A stretch of DNA of 64,000 nucleotides from Hyalella azteca (taxonomy: Eukaryota; Arthropoda; Malacostraca; Amphipoda; Hyalellidae): NCBI RefSeq assembly GCF_000764305.2, contig NW_025935717.1:186001-250000 (forward strand). Direction: 5' to 3'. Below the pieces are notes generated by a model. That model did no database searches, was not told the DNA's origin, and worked only from the letters and a program-made list of their open reading frames with translations. How positions within the stretch are numbered: position 1 is the stretch's first letter; every line of letters begins with the position of its first letter. This document shows positions 10,530-22,717 of the stretch, piece by piece. The translations under genes were made by a program, and so were the position numbers.

Positions 10530-11410
10530 ACAGCATATGGGAGCGCAGCCATGCACCACCAATTTTGTGCACCTATAAGCCCTGAATTGAATGCCTTGGA
10601 TCTCTCTGGACATCCACCAATCAGCCCTTAATGGGTCACCTGCTGATGACCACCACTGCCCTGGATGCTGAGGCTGGATGTAATGGACCATCATGATTCC
10701 TGCCTTCCAGAGCGTAGCCTTCAACACTTCTGTACAAGTACAATCCTATCTAGCCATAATCTAGGCTGTGGGTTGAACCAGCCCTTGGTTGAACAGCCAC
10801 TTGTCAAAGGACGAATCAATTTTGGAACAGAACTCTGCTATCTGAAACCTAACCTTAGATGCAGCGAACGTAAAATTACATAATTTAACAATGCCTGGAA
10901 GTCATATTCAATCCATGGCCTGGTGGTGCACGGTAGGTTTCATACAAGGCCAGAGGAGGGCAAAGCCGAGTGGTTCACGGCTGATTGGTGGATGTCCAGA
11001 GACGGAGAGATCCAAGGCATTCGATTCAGGGCTTATTGGTGCACAAATTGGTGGTGCCTGGCTGCATTCCCCTGTGAACCACTTGGCTTCGTCCTCCAAC
11101 CTTGCATAAAACCTGCCGTGCACCACCAGGCCACAGATCAAATATGACTTCCAGGCATCGTTAAAACATAATTTTACATTCGCCGCATCTGAGGTTAGGT
11201 TTCAGATAGCATAGTTCTGTTCCAAAATTTATTGACCTTTGACAAGTGGCCATTCGACCGAGGGCTGGTTCGACCCACTGCCTAGATATGATTGTCCAGA
11301 AGTGTTGAAGGCTACATTCCAGAAGGCAAAAATCATGATGGTCCATTACATCCAGGCTCCAGGGCAGTGGTGGTCTCTGGTCTGGTCTTCAGCAGGCGAC
11401 CTGTCAATGA
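10530..11410. repeat. Large imperfect inverted repeat (fold-back) with nested palindromic centre
   Basis: About 10,620-10,935 is mirrored at about 11,110-11,410. Examples are ATGGACCATCATGATT against AATCATGATGGTCCAT and CAATTTTGGAACAGAACT against its complement near 11,213-11,231. A second inner pair mirrors 10,530-10,620 at 10,970-11,065 (GATTGGTGGATGTCCAGAGA). Identity is high but broken by small indels. Open frames in it read alike on both strands and are not taken as genes. Confidence 0.75.
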
Positions 11411-11850
11411 TACTAAATCACTGATTCACAGTCAATGACACCAAAGTTGACACTCAGCAGCTACTGCTTTGCACTTGACTTACTCTTCAAGGCTCAATGG
11501 CCCTCTTCTATGAAATATATGATCATATCTAATACTGATCAGACTCAGAACTACAATTTGAATGGTTTGATTGTTAACTCAGAATACATATGATTATGAA
11601 CCTGTTGAGATCACACTATAAAGTTGTTGCTCAGTTTTGTTTACAAAATAGTTTTTTTATATGTTGCCAACAACATTTATTTTTAAATTGATGCAATGGG
11701 CTGAAATTGAACACCTTTTATTAAATTTATGTAGCTAAAAATATAAATTTTATAGTTAAGAAAGCAGACCATTTATGTTTGTTATTAATGCTTTGGAGTG
11801 TTTTATGATGCTGTGAAAATTACTCCAGTAGGCCTTCTACAGAACATAAA
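11411..11850. other. 5' flank of the isochorismatase-domain gene
   Basis: AT-rich sequence directly before the start codon. No clear TATA box, initiator or repeat could be assigned, and the transcription start cannot be placed from sequence alone. Confidence 0.4.
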
Positions 11851-13839
11851 ATGGCTCTGTCTAGCACAATAATGAGGAACATTGGCAAGCTTAGTGTTAA
11901 CAACAGCATGCTCTTTATATGTGACATGCAAGAAAAGTTCAGAAATCAAATTCAATATTTTCAAGGTATTTCCACTAATTCTGCTAGACTTATAGAAGCT
12001 TTCAAAATTATGGACATGCCTGTCATATGCACTGAACAATATCCCAAAGGTGAGTAAATTATTCTCAGTGAAATGATTACTTTTAGGTTTATGAAGTCTT
12101 ATACCTACTGATGGAGTGATGGTGATAGTTATGAAGGATGCTAGTGCTACTTGGAGATACTCAAGTAATTTTTCTATTTTTTCCAAGGGCTTGGCCACAC
12201 TGTTCCTGAGCTTGAGTTGAAAAAATATGACATCAAACCTGTTGACAAGACACAGTTCTCCATGTGCGTTCCTGACGTTGTTGAAGCAATTAAAAAGCAT
12301 GAGGTTAGTGTATTTGCCTGCTAGGTACATCCTGGTTTTAGCTATGTGTGCTTTTATGTTGAGTTTTGTCCCATTTATCAATAAATTTTGTCCATCACAT
12401 TAATATGATGAATAGAATTTTAGTTCATAAAGTAGTCATTAAATAGTCCATAGACTATAATTTAATTTTTATTCTCTTCCCAAGTTTTTTATCTTGTTTA
12501 ATTATTTGTGCAATTCAACCTCATGTAGAAGGCACATGTCTTCTACAGTTATAAAATATATAAACACACATAAGGACTTTCTTGATTGAACTTCATATAT
12601 ATTGGGAATTATTAATGATAATCTCTTCACTATTTTATTCTTTACTTGTTTATTATTATTTCATTCTGATTAGCCTCATTGCCCTCCTCAGGTGCAGAAT
12701 GTGGTGCTCTGCGGAATAGAGTGTCATGTTTGCGTGCAGCAGACAGCGCTGCAGCTGCTGCAGGATGGCATCAACGTGCACCTTGTTGCTGATGCCGTGT
12801 CATCTCGCTCAATGACTGACCGGTAAACATGCAGTCAAAAAAATGAATGGGGCATATTATCCAACTAGAGACACATTTTTTTTGTACGTAGCACTGATGC
12901 GCACTTTGCTGGGCCAAACTGAGTCATGATGACACGCAGCAACCGGCAAGAGTAAAAAGTGCATTGTTTATTTGAATGAAGTCTTGCTCCTTTTTCTGAG
13001 TGCATTGAGGGCATTCGCATCCTAACAAACTGTTTGATTTTATGAAATGTTGAATACTTCATGACCATCTTTCAACAGATTAACCCAAACAGTATTATAG
13101 TCTGGAGAACGCGGGCAGATTAGAAATTATGAAAAGATGAATATATATTTTTGCCATACTGGTTGTTGATGCATAACTCAATAATCACGAAGAAAATTCA
13201 GGACTTTATCTTATTTAAGAAGGCAGTTGGGATGAATTTTATCAATTCTCAGTGAAGGAATACCATAATAACCTGCCTAGTCTCTATCTCAGGACCTGCT
13301 GTTGTGAATAGGGAACTTGATGATATTGTCTGTTAATTAATTTTGTTTAACAATTATGGAAATTACTGACTACAGCGCACTGTGCATTATTCCTTGAATT
13401 CACCAAAATAATTTTCTGAAGTCCAGGCTATGTAAAGATTGTCTTATATTATTATACAGCATATTTCCAACGCTTCAACCACAACTTCACTCGATCCCAC
13501 ATTCTCAATCATCTCGAAATTCATGTAATTTACCAATGTACCTCCGAACTACGCTCCGTCCATAACTTCTGATTTATTTACAAACTAATAGGTCAAGTAC
13601 TTTACGTGAGGATTTATTACAATTAGTCGATAAGAATACCGAAATTTGATGAGCAAATTTCTTGCAGACTTGTTTCACTTCTCCGCATGCGTGACAGCGG
13701 CGCCTTCTTGACCACCACCGAGTCGGTAGTATTAGGCCTGGCTGGAGGATCGCATCACCCTAAGTTCAAGCCTCTGCAGAAGATTATTTTGGAGCCCAGC
13801 AGCGACACCGGCCTCTTGCAGCACCTCACTCTTAACTGA
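11851..13839 (+). CDS. Isochorismatase domain-containing protein (ISOC1/ISOC2 family), 4 exons
   Basis: Exons 11851-12049, 12188-12303, 12692-12822 and 13668-13839 join in frame (199+116+131+172 nt) to 205 aa, the usual length of animal ISOC2. All introns are GT-AG. The proposed Asp-Lys-Cys triad of the cysteine-hydrolase fold is visible: Asp in FICDMQEKF (exon 1), Lys in [10 protein letters not shown] (exon 2) and Cys in [11 protein letters not shown] (exon 3). The C-terminus has [20 protein letters not shown] and a GLLQHL tail typical of the family. The animal members are soluble and their physiological substrate is not established; isochorismate itself is not an animal metabolite. ATG 11851 is the first Met of the exon and gives the expected N-terminus. 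The gene converges with fibrillarin, with about 840 bp between the stops. Confidence 0.92.
12885..13020 (+). repeat. Dispersed short repeat, copy 1 of 3 (ISOC intron 3)
   Basis: The run GGCCAAACTGAGTCATGATG, an internal AAAAAGTGCA and then GAAGTCTTGCTCC..TTTCTGAGTGCA are shared in the same order and orientation with 46,925-47,060 (FATP intron 1) and 56,958-57,055. Copies are diverged. Length and structure resemble an old SINE, but no tRNA-like head was recognised. Confidence 0.55.
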
Positions 13840-14678
13840 AGGTGTTATGTTCTCAACATCTTGAGCTTCATAGTTCTGGCGCAGTTTTATTGTATAGGAG
13901 TCGCTTATGGCTCTTGAAAGTGATAAATTTTTCGTTTTATATACTATTAATGAGACGAATCCTCTATGACTAGTACTGTATTCGACTTTGGGTCATTCAA
14001 TGGCGATAAGATATAGGCTAGGAATTAATTTTCTTTCGTTTAAGTATTACTAAGCACTGGCTGTGCGTCTTGAATTCCAATAATAATTCCTCATTCAATT
14101 CTGTAATTAAAATATCTTCACCATTCGAGGTTTTACCTAGGGTGCTGTGGCGACCGTCATTTTTGGTGGAAAGGAGTCAGTGCCAAGAAGTCACGAAAAG
14201 GGACTAAAAATAAGTCAGTGCCAAGAAGTTACGAAAACAGGATTTAATGTCAGATTGAATTTTTGTTTATATGTAAACCCTGTCATAATATTCGTAGTTC
14301 AGGGTTTTAACTGAAAACCCATAATTCGTAATGATGCAATATTAAGCTAAGGGTTCTGTTGAATATCGTAAATATATTTTGTCAAAAAGCCTTTAATTTT
14401 CTTTCCGAATCGAAACATGATGCAATTTCATAAATGAAATTTAATGGCGTTCATCCATATATCGACTCGCATGAACTTATGCTATCAATTGAACTATTTG
14501 ATCATCGATAGTCCGTTCAATATGTTTCAGTTACGCGAGATACTAACTTCTTTTAATGACAACAAATTCAAAGTAAAGCTTTTAATATAACGACGAAATT
14601 ATATGCTCGTCCCCGCATTATCGAACCCAAAGTTGAACATATCGATATGGTAATGATCCGCATGACGACTTAGGATTA
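13840..14678. other. Intergenic region between convergent ISOC and fibrillarin genes
   Basis: Contains the 3' flanks of both genes and a small two-copy tandem repeat at about 14,172-14,245 (AGTCAGTGCCAAGAAGT). No additional exon is visible. Confidence 0.6.
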
Positions 14679-14684
14679 TTTATT
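14679..14684 (-). terminator. Poly(A) signal of fibrillarin
   Basis: AATAAA on the minus strand, 12 nt beyond the TAA stop (14697-14699). If used, it gives a very short 3' UTR. Confidence 0.6.
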
Positions 14685-14696
14685 TAGATAAAATAA

Positions 14697-17600
14697 TTAC
14701 ATGCCGGGTGGCCGGTAGACTCCTACAACAACTGCGTGGTCTCGCTCGTACGGCTCCAGCGTAAGCTGCTCCAGGGGCTTGAGGCGCTCTGCCTTCAGCT
14801 TGTCAACTTCCCCGGCAAAGACGGCCTCAGCAGGCGCTGTAGAGTCTATGCAGTTTGCCTTAATGCTGATCACAAAGTGGCCACCTGCAACCCACGATTT
14901 ACGTAGTATCGCATTAATTTTTAAACAAATTATTATTGGCTGATTCCGCACACAATCCAAGATATATATAACATTAATTTTTACACAAATTATTACTGGC
15001 TAATTCCGGGCAAAATCCAAGAAGTGCAACATTAATTTTTGAAAAATTATTATGAGCTAACTACACGCAAAAAAAAAGTTTATAGCACCACTTTCAAGAC
15101 AAATTTTCATGAGCTAATTTCGCGCGAAAGTAATTTGGACCAACCGACGTCAGATTTAGATCGGAAATCGTCAATAGAAGAATATCAAATAGCTTGTAGC
15201 ACGAATGATACACACGCAGCCAGTACTTGCCTTGTTTGAGGAAATACTGGGCGTTCAGGGCAACGATTCTTGCCTGATCAGGCTGAGCAACGTCAGCAAA
15301 AATGGTATCCACCATTGGCACCATCATCCTGTTGAAGGCGGGAGATGTTAGAAGACGATGGCGATCAGTCTTACTTATCATTTAATTAGTTCCTGAACAG
15401 TACGCGTTGAAAATAATTGAATTTTAAACGAATATTGAATTAGGCAAAATAATTGGGTGAAGGAAAAGCTCAGTGTTAGTCAACGAAAACGAAAAAAATT
15501 GAATAATTTTATGAAGTGTTAGTTGCCATATCAAACTACAGTCATTAATTTCTTAGTCTGTCCTCAATTTGTTGGCAATTCGTTATTTGTATCCGTCAAA
15601 AATTAAAAAACTCACTTCATGAAAATAATTAATGTTAAACTTCGCAATTCTTAAGTAAAAAACGATAGACAAGCGGCTTTCTGCCTCCACATCTACTCAC
15701 TGGATACGTATGGATGGTGAATTTTTTTCAAAGTTTTAAAAATAGTTTACATATTTATACGAAACCATCAGGCTCAACTGAATTTTCTATTTTTGTTCAT
15801 CCTTTCAACAGTAAGGAAGAAATTGCCATTGGCAGAACTTATAGCATTGCTTTTACTAGGATATTTATAATTCTTAAACGTTACCTGTATTTTAGGGGAT
15901 GACGCGCATCTTCCACAATGGGTATGATGTTGGGCCTCTTTTTAGCCATATTGACAAGATCACGACCAGATCGCGCGGAGAACTCTACGGCATACACCGC
16001 TCCCTCCTGAAAAAAAGACTCTTTATAAATGGAAATGTCTAGTGGAGATTCCTATGTAACCAAATACACAGACAATGAATGATACCATTGCGCTTGTTTT
16101 AACTTTCATTTAGTTGAATTTGTGTTCGTGCAAGTATTGGAAATATGTTTGGTCTAGCTATGGTTCACACGAGATTTTTCCAATAAAAGCAGTATTTCAC
16201 ATAAGAATCACTAGAAGCAGATGAAAGATACCTAACATTTAGCATGCAAGACAAGTAAACTTAATTGACTTACCTCTCCGACGATGTCAGAAACATGTGA
16301 AACTGTCGTGCCATTGGCAGCACCCAAATAAAGAACTTTGGAGCCCTTGGGCATGTGTATGCTGTCTACGCCACCCACCACGCTGGCGGCGAGCTTAGAT
16401 CTGAAGGGATTCCAGACTCTGTACTCCACCTTGTTGCCGGATTCTCTGTCCTACGGGGTGAAAGATATGCGGATAAAGAAAAGTTTTACACTTCAGAAAA
16501 TATGTACTTTGAATAGTTTTCCGAATGATTGCCTCGTGATTGGTCTGGTAAGTAGATGAAGGTTGTTAAAATCCATCTGCTGTAAAAAAAAGTTGTTCTC
16601 AACTGTAAAATAGCTTTCCTGTACACATTTATTACTGGTTAGGAACAGAGAAATAATTCTAACAATTGCTCTATCCAGAAATTGTAGCAATTGAATGAAA
16701 ATTGTTTCCTAATTGAAAAATAACCTAAAAATCACCACAATTTGGTGGAGCTTGATTGAAATTTATACAATGCATGTACATTTATTGGAATCTGTTAGAT
16801 AGAAATTGGCCAAGATTTTATATTATTGGCAATTTAGCAGGTTTCTATAGTAATATCATGCGGTTAGAGATCATCCCTCTACCTCAATCTCCATTCTTTT
16901 CTCTCCGTAGACGCTCTCGCCAGGCACCATGTTGCGGGTGACCAGGACATCCTCCTTGCCTCTGGCAATGTAAATTCCTTCGTGACGATGAGGCTCCAGC
17001 ATTGCCTTGCCACCTCCTTTAACAAAGATATATTTTATACATAATTAGACAAATATTATAGTAAAACTGCAAAAATTACTTTTACTTTTGACAAAATCCT
17101 GAATGAAAAAAAATGTGGCACAATGGATAATGCAGCGGAATATCAGGTTCAATGGAATACCTCTAATAGGCTTTCTTAACAGAAAATGCTGACAGAAGTC
17201 TTGGATATATCCCAAAGTAAACAAAAATGTTAGAAAATTTTCAAGACAAATAAGAAGCATAACACACATCTGGATACAGCCAAATGAAAAACAACCTGCC
17301 CCAGCCACTAGATTGTAGATATTTATGAAAGCAATATGGTAATTATATACAATATATCACACCATTTGTACCATCTACATTGATATATGAAAACAGATTG
17401 AATTTTGTTTAAAAGCCAAAAAATCACAATAATTAATGCACTGTAGGGATGGCTTTCAATACTCAGCAACTGCTTTCATTTGTACACATGGAAATAATCA
17501 GATCTTACCACGTCCTCCGCCCCCGCGTCCACGGCCACGGCCGCCAAATCCACCTCCTCTGCCGCCACCTCGACCACGGCCTCCACGGTCACCACCAAAT

Positions 17601-20600
17601 CCACCACGGTCACCACCACGACCCCCACCGCGACCACCTCTGTCCCCAAATCCGCCACGACCACGGAAGCCACCACCACCACCACGATCACCACCGCGGC
17701 CTCTTCCACCACCAAAACCTCTTGGAGAAAATCCTGAAAAATATAAATGGGATTAATAAAAATTCAATGAACTCTAAAGAAAGTTTCAAATTTGCAAGTG
17801 ACACAGGCATAGGTATAAATAAATGTATTCCAAAGCAACATCATTATAAAAATGTTCACATAATGATGTCCACATAATGTATTTCAAAACAGCAATACAA
17901 TAAAAATTCTCACACCAGTGATGCAAATGCTAACAAATGCAATAGCCATAACTGCCCATAAAATGATTCAAAATGTTGTGAAAAATTATATCCCCAGATA
18001 ATGAATTGATTGGCTTATCAATTGACTTAAATTGGTAGTTGAGGTTTAAAAAAAATTGTCATGTATGGCTATGGGAATCAATGATTTTAATTAAATGATG
18101 AAGAGACTGCCATTCAAGAAATCAAAGTTTTGTAGAGTTTAAATCATCTTTAATTTGGTTACACACAATTCTTGCTTAGGAAATTATCTTAAGAAACTGA
18201 CATGAAATAATTTATTGCAGAAATTAAATTCAAATTTTTGAGTGTACAGCACAAGGTGAAATCCATAATGGAGAATTTATCATAATAAATCTTATTTATG
18301 TTTCAATAGTCATGTTTGTTTAATAATATTATGTTTGGTAAGTGATTATAGTTTTAAGTGATACTAGTGTTTTCATACAATTTATAGGACTTTTGATATT
18401 GATAACATTGGTTATTATCATCAATATTGATGTTGAATTCTGCCAGAAATTAAAGATTTGTTACATTATAATTTAAAATAAGCCATTATTCTCATTTTGT
18501 GTCAGAGAGATTAGGAAAACAGTTTAAATAGGCTAGATTCACTGTTTTTATCCAATTCACAGGTGGCTTCTGCCCATTCTTCCAGTCATGACATAGCAAA
18601 TGCGGTTTCAACTCAAAAATTATTCTCCTAAGCTTGCAGAGATGGCCTGGAATATGTCTACTTTTTGAGCCACAACTAGAGCTGTCCTACTATTTTTGGA
18701 ATCACAGGATTCCTTTCACATAAATCAACTCCTATCAAATTGACAAAAGTTAATAATTTCAATGGAAATAATATTCCAAATGTATAGAAAAACTAATTCC
18801 AATGTGCAGAAAGTGGGTGAATATCGCAAGATCTTTTGCAACTCATCAGTCATCAGCAGCATTCACGCCTTCAGAAGTCTGGCCGACACATTTGGATTGA
18901 AATTATTGCATTCTAGATATTCACCAGTCTTCGGCCGACTATTTAGAAAATAGTTGAAAATCTGAAAGACCGCAAGTGGTAGATGCAGTGAATAACGAGA
19001 ACAATAATAATTCTAGAACTAATCAATGGTTACTAGGACGTAGGGTTCACGATAACTTTGTTGTTACAAGTACAGCACCATTTCTTGGCAGTCCAGGCGG
19101 CAGAATCATGTCAAGCCTCCCTATACTTTGCCGCTCTCAATATATGACGCCATATGTCCGGCTGCTAGATAGCAGCTGAGCTATACATGTTGCAGGGCAT
19201 GGAGAGTAAGGGATATACTATCAAAGCTGTTAGCAGCATTTTCATATTAAAATTACCCGGCGGCAAATCTTGAAAATGGCTGGTGACGCTTTGGGGTATA
19301 AATCCATATGTTGAATTTATATTGCTGCTTGCACCTACAGAGTGACAACCCAGAGATTTTTTAGAATCAGTTCATTTTTAATTTCCTAATTTACCTAAAA
19401 TTTCAACCAATTTCTTGCGTACGATAATGCTGGTATCCAGGATACTTCACTGGTCAACTTATAGGACTTAATAGGGTAAATGCGGTATATTCCGACATCG
19501 TGGGTAAATTCCAACACTTCTTAACTTTTTCCTTCATATTAAGCTTTGTCTTAGTTCCACGCATTCATTGATGGTTGAAATAGTGATGTCATACTATTGC
19601 CAAAACACTAGGTCTGGGCCGTCAGGCGGGAAAATGTTAAGATCCAATGAGAGACAGTGCACGTCACCCAGTGAGAACATCGAGAAGCGTGTCAAAGTTG
19701 ATAGTTGATTTTGCTCTACCAAATAGTGATAAACTGTTTGTGTAGAAAGAATATTATGGTTTGAGAATTTTAAATAAGTCTGTGAATATATTAGGAATCC
19801 TTTAAGTATACTTGTATTTGCTGATTTCAAGTGGTAAATAAATTAATAGATGATCAAGTTGAGCGATGGTTTTAGACACATAAAAACTAATTCTGACACA
19901 GCTTGGAATTAGACACACAGCTCATTCCAAGCTGTGTGTAAAAAAAGCTTAAATAAAAACTAAAACTTTTTAATTAACCCATCAACGCCAAATCGGACTT
20001 TCAAGTCACCTTTAAAAAAAACGCCGGTTTTCTAATAATTTCATGTGCTCTTTCATTTTTTCAAAAAATTCACACAAACAGAAGAAGCCTTAGATACTGA
20101 AAGATTTTTGAACAGTCCAGTCAGCAAATTTATAACAAACATTCATAAACTTTTTACCTACCTACTGATTTCAAGTGGTAGGTAAATAAATTAATAGATG
20201 ATCAAGTTGAGCGATGGTTTTAGACACATAAAAACTAATTCCGACACAGCTTGGAATTAGACACACAGCTCATTCCAAGCTGTGTGTAAAAAAAGCTTAA
20301 ATAAAAACTTAAAACTTTTTAATTAACCCTTTAGGTACCGCCAAATCGGACTTTCAAATCGCCTTTAAAAAAAATGCCGGTTTTCTAATAATTTCATGTG
20401 CTCTTTCATTTTTTCCAAAAATTCACACAAACTAAAGAAGCCTTAGATACTGAAAGATTTTTGAACAGTCCAGTCAGCAAATTTCTACCTACCTCCTAGT
20501 TATGAAATTGTAGCTATGTGTCCTACCTATAAATGCTATAATTCTACAATTTACAATCTATTCCAAAGATATTATACTAAAGTTATTATTAAATTAAATC

Positions 20601-20832
20601 TGTTAAAAAATCAACTTTACGATGTAGGCATTTAGATGAAATTACTGAACGAGATCTATTACAAGCCTGATGAATCTTGCACGTTACAAGCAGGCTGACT
20701 CAGCCTGACCGCTGAACGTGAACGGCTGAAGCAGCAGTAAATTTAACTTATTTTTAAGGCAATTTCTTAAATGCATTAACAATAATCCTTATATTTAGCT
20801 GTAACATCAAACAACTTACCGGGCGTGCCCAT
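14697..20832 (-). CDS. FBL: Fibrillarin, rRNA 2'-O-methyltransferase of box C/D snoRNPs, 7 exons
   Basis: Minus-strand exons 20820-20832, 17509-17733, 16883-17016, 16274-16450, 15885-16006, 15231-15328 and 14697-14884 join in frame to 318 aa, close to the metazoan length. Exon 1 encodes only MGTP plus the first base of Gly5. Exon 2 is the Gly/Arg-rich (RGG) domain, about residues 6-80. The methyltransferase domain follows: SAM-binding [17 protein letters not shown] (about 163-179), [39 protein letters not shown], and C-terminal [17 protein letters not shown]. It acts in the nucleolus, methylating rRNA at sites guided by box C/D snoRNAs. All join phases agree. Intron 6 has a GC donor (CAAG/GCAAGT) and the rest are GT-AG. 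Intron 1 (about 3.1 kb) carries several repeats. It converges with ISOC. Confidence 0.96.
14908..15120. repeat. Tandem repeat, about 62-bp unit, in fibrillarin intron 6
   Basis: Three to four degenerate units share CATTAATTTTT, AAATTATTA and a (G)GCTAATTC element. They fill most of the intron between the last two exons. Confidence 0.65.
15229..15230 (-). other. Non-canonical GC 5' splice site in fibrillarin intron 6
   Basis: The only junction that keeps the conserved FLKQGGHFV reading is CAAACAAG/GCAAGT, with acceptor TTGCAG/GTGGCC at 14884. AAG/GCAAGT is the usual context of GC-AG introns, which are a minor class handled by the major spliceosome. Confidence 0.85.
18762..18960. repeat. Interspersed repeat, inverted copy of 545-765
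   Basis: In reverse complement it reads through AATTTCAATCCAAATGTGT, GACTTCTGAAGGCGTGAAT and CTTGCGATATTCACCCACTT, matching the repeat near the left end of the window. It lies in fibrillarin intron 1. Confidence 0.6.
19360..19469 (+). repeat. Dispersed repeat, copy 2 (copy 1 at 4381-4492)
   Basis: Same family as 4381-4492. It lies immediately left of a truncated MITE, so two repeat families are nested here in fibrillarin intron 1. Confidence 0.7.
19472..19590. mobile_element. Truncated copy of the TAGGGTAAA MITE
   Basis: The run TAGGGTAAATGCGGTATATT followed by a diverged version of 2907-3000 (ATATTAAGCTTTG, TTAGTTCCACGCATTCATTG) matches the left part of the 2887 MITE. The right end is missing. 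It lies in fibrillarin intron 1, directly behind another dispersed repeat (19,360-19,469). Confidence 0.65.
19831..20490. repeat. Tandem duplication, about 345-bp unit with an internal hairpin, in fibrillarin intron 1
   Basis: Two near-identical units start at about 19,831 and 20,176 (TAAATAAATTAATAGATGAT). Each contains an inverted pair ACACAGCTTGGAAT..ATTCCAAGCTGTGTG (about 19,897-19,940 and its copy). Substitutions are few, so the duplication is recent relative to other repeats here. Confidence 0.8.
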
Positions 20833-22661
20833 TTTGTCGGTTACTTTATTGAAATAAGAGGCTACGTATTAATTCAGTATTTTACTATACCTAACAATGC
20901 TCACGCTTGCCCTCCTTCTCCTTATACTCTCCTACTAAAATACGCTGCACATTTATTACACTACGCGGCAAGCGTCCGCAGAGTATAAAGAGTCAAAAGA
21001 CAGTTGATTGGGATTTACCAAGAAGAAGCTAAACGACATTTGTCCAATTCAACCGACAATAGCATGCTGAATAAAATTTATCTGTGAATGCTCTTGTTGA
21101 TTATTGAGAAAATAAATTCAGAAGCCGATGCATGAAAATTTTAAAAAGAACAATCTACTTAACTAAAAATTGATAGTGAGAAACACGAAAAAGATATGTC
21201 GATATTTCAGAAGATGTAATCGTAGATGCACCGGTATACCCATGGTTGAACTATATACTACATAGTTTAACCATGGATAGCAATCAAATAAATTCAAAAC
21301 TCCCTGCACATTCGTGTTCAATTATTATTTGCGTTTCACACACGTTCAAATCGACGATACATTGTGATAGCTTATCAATCAATCGACACGAACAAATTTT
21401 ACTTCATGATTTGGGCTTCCAGCAGCTTTAAATTTTCAGCGCTTTACCCTTTAGCGATCACGAAATGAAGACAAAAATTTTTTAATAAGAGTACGTATCT
21501 ATAGCCTTGATTCTCAGCCTAAGAAATAAGCAAAAAATGATCTCAAATAAATATTTGATCAACTTGAATCATTTCAATTATCAGCCACCTGGTTGTAAAT
21601 TGAACTGATTTATTTTTCAACGGCTATGGTGCAATGGCTGCAATGGATGAAAACTGTCAGGCCGACTGACACATACATATCGATATGTCTCTAGTTTACG
21701 GCTTACCAGAATCATTTCAACAAATAAGGTGTCAATAACGTTTAGTTCTATTTCAGCTTTTCTTTTCTTGAACCTATAAATCGCAATTTATTTGGTATCG
21801 TCCGGTAATATTTATCTATTATTAAATTTCTGTGAAACGTCTCCTCGAGGTTCGTTTGAACCAGACACCAGGATAACTGCTTCGTAGAGTAACAATAATA
21901 ATAATATTGTCCGCCATTTAGACTTCAAGCTCATTTTTCATTGATACACGAGAACATGGCGACAATGAGCAGTTATAAAAAATTGCTGTTAAGGGTTTAT
22001 ATACATTTTTAAAAGACAATGTAAAATAGTGAAATACAACGTAATAACCTTTCATAAAATTATTCCTCGGAATTTCATTAAAAAAGCCACAGTATACTGA
22101 AACACGATAAAGCAGAATAAAAAAAGCGTTGCCTCTAGTTTTATTAAAAACAATTTAACTATCACATTTGCAACTGAAGTTTGTACAACAAAAATATCTA
22201 TGTCACATAATATAGAAGCTAGGGAAACATAACATATCTCGGGCTCAAGTTTCCACATAGGAAGCTATAGTTATACAGGTGGCTGACATTTATCCAAGTT
22301 ATTTTACATTTATTTCAAGTTACTAAAATAGCCGAAAAGCAACTTAATCTATTAATTATGCAGTAGCGTTACTTTTCAGTCACACATCCTCAAGTCAAGT
22401 ATATTTTAAATCATTTCATCAATTCAAGAGAAATTAAGGAATGCCGAACAATGCTTAGCACTCACCATAAATGTACCAAGTTTGTCTTATTATTCAGGCA
22501 TGCAAAGTAATTTTCTTAGATCCTATAGATACATTCAACGTTAAGTCCATACCTCAGTGTTGGAAAAAGCCTACGTATTACGAGGTGGTCACTAATTGCC
22601 TTGTACTCAAAGGACATAAGTACTCTACGATAACCTAAAAATTAACACAAACACTAAAAAA

Positions 22662-22663
<2 letters not shown>

Positions 22664-22712
<49 letters not shown>
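22664..22712. repeat. (CA)n microsatellite
   Basis: About 24 uninterrupted CA dinucleotides. Confidence 0.98.

Positions 22713-22717
<5 letters not shown>

Noticed and set aside
10482..11424. Several open frames of 60-80 codons on both strands
   Set aside because: They are mirror readings of a large inverted repeat, not conserved and without start or splice context.
11851..13839. Isochorismatase-like gene as bacterial contamination or recent transfer
   Set aside because: It has three spliceosomal introns and an ISOC-type animal protein sequence, so it is a resident gene.
17436..17756. Long proline-rich and histidine-rich open frames on the plus strand
   Set aside because: They are antisense to the Gly/Arg-rich exon 2 of fibrillarin; GGN/CGN codons read backwards give Pro and His runs.
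18345..18440. Possible box C/D snoRNA in fibrillarin intron 1 (TGATGA-like box on the minus strand)
   Set aside because: No matching box D (CTGA) at the expected distance and no terminal stem.
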